The translations under genes were made by a program, and so were the position numbers. From contig JALNZU010000039.1 in assembly GCA_023229245.1 (NCBI GenBank), positions 1 to 28,323 on the forward strand: a stretch of 28,323 bases of DNA, given 5' to 3'. Below, piece after piece: positions 28,020 to 28,323 of this stretch. This DNA comes from Bacteroidales bacterium. Lineage in GTDB: Bacteria; Bacteroidota; Bacteroidia; Bacteroidales; F082. Under the pieces are notes generated by a model. It saw only the letters and a list, made by a program, of their open reading frames with translations. It was not told the DNA's origin and ran no database searches. Within the stretch, counting starts at the first letter, position 1. The number at the start of each line of letters is the position of its first letter.

Positions 28020-28323
28020 TATACAAAAACTATAAATTTAGTTATTATACTACAAAACTAATTGTATAGTTGTATTTCTGCAAAAAACAAAATGTTAAAA
28101 TATGTTAAATACCATTCTGTTTTTCATAATTCAAGATGCTTAATATTATGTACGGGTTAAGGATGAGTGAGTTATAAAATTAAGGTATAAGGATCCATTC
28201 CTGTTTAATTCACAAACCTACAATTTACTTTCAAATCACACCATTTTCCCCTTTTGAATTTTGGATTTAGGCCCGAATCTAGCGGAAATCAAGGTTAAAC
28301 AGTTATTTCTCGAAATTTTAGAC
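28020..28323. other. Upstream region of the GLPGLI operon, no gene seen
   Basis: About 300 bp of AT-rich sequence up to the right edge. Apart from the promoter described separately I see no ORF, RNA or repeat I can support. The neighbouring gene lies beyond the window. Confidence 0.5.
28053..28087 (-). promoter_or_regulatory. Bacteroidota-type promoter of the GLPGLI operon
   Basis: On the minus strand, TTTTTTG (28087-28081; -33 TTG) is followed after exactly 20 bp by TAGTTTTG (28060-28053), an exact -7 TAnnTTTG. Both the motifs and the 19-21 bp spacing fit the Bacteroidota primary sigma consensus. Transcription would begin near 28046, giving a leader of ~70 nt. Confidence 0.6.

Overview
The window looks like a chromosomal segment of a member of the Bacteroidota. 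The evidence is a giant secreted surface protein built from cleaved-adhesin, ASH-like and carboxypeptidase-regulatory-like modules, a TPR-containing sensor kinase with a LuxR-type partner, a GLPGLI-family protein beside a TonB-receptor-like barrel, and exact TAnnTTTG (-7) promoter motifs ahead of several genes. The species cannot be named from the sequence alone.

Layout. (1) Positions 1-7532, minus strand: the N-terminal ~2,500 residues of a giant modular surface protein that runs off the left edge. Its signal-peptide start is out of frame with the body by one base at an A8/T8 tract. (2) 7904-10602, plus strand: a two-component pair (TPR histidine kinase and NarL/LuxR regulator), transcribed divergently from the adhesin. 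(3) 10603-11192: a long AT-rich gap with a degenerate copy of an intergenic repeat and a palindrome touching a -7 motif. (4) 11193-20393: a type I restriction-modification locus in the order hsdM, AlbA_2/Schlafen-type ATPase, a decayed 21-bp repeat tract, hsdS, a small winged-helix ORF, hsdR. (5) 20630-21212: a parDE toxin-antitoxin pair with a palindromic operator candidate. (6) 21223-22277: nine head-to-tail ~120-bp units running up to the 3' flank of a minus-strand tRNA-Ser(CGA); that flank is an inverted relative of the unit. (7) 22491-24286, minus: a DUF1858/DUF2249 protein and a DUF438-hemerythrin-PAS protein, probably one operon. (8) 24482-27977, minus: an outer-membrane barrel protein preceded by a GLPGLI-family secreted protein, probably one operon with a good Bacteroidota promoter.

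How it fits together. Regions 4-6 form an accessory/defence block. A type I RM system carries an extra ATPase and a stray winged-helix domain, is followed by a TA pair, and is bracketed by copies of the same intergenic repeat that forms the array next to the tRNA gene. No integrase or transposase is visible. The most unusual signals are the tRNA-flank-like tandem array, the in-frame but stop-interrupted VKE heptad tract around the ATPase/hsdS junction, and the homopolymer frameshift in the adhesin signal peptide. All family assignments come from motif reading, not database searches.
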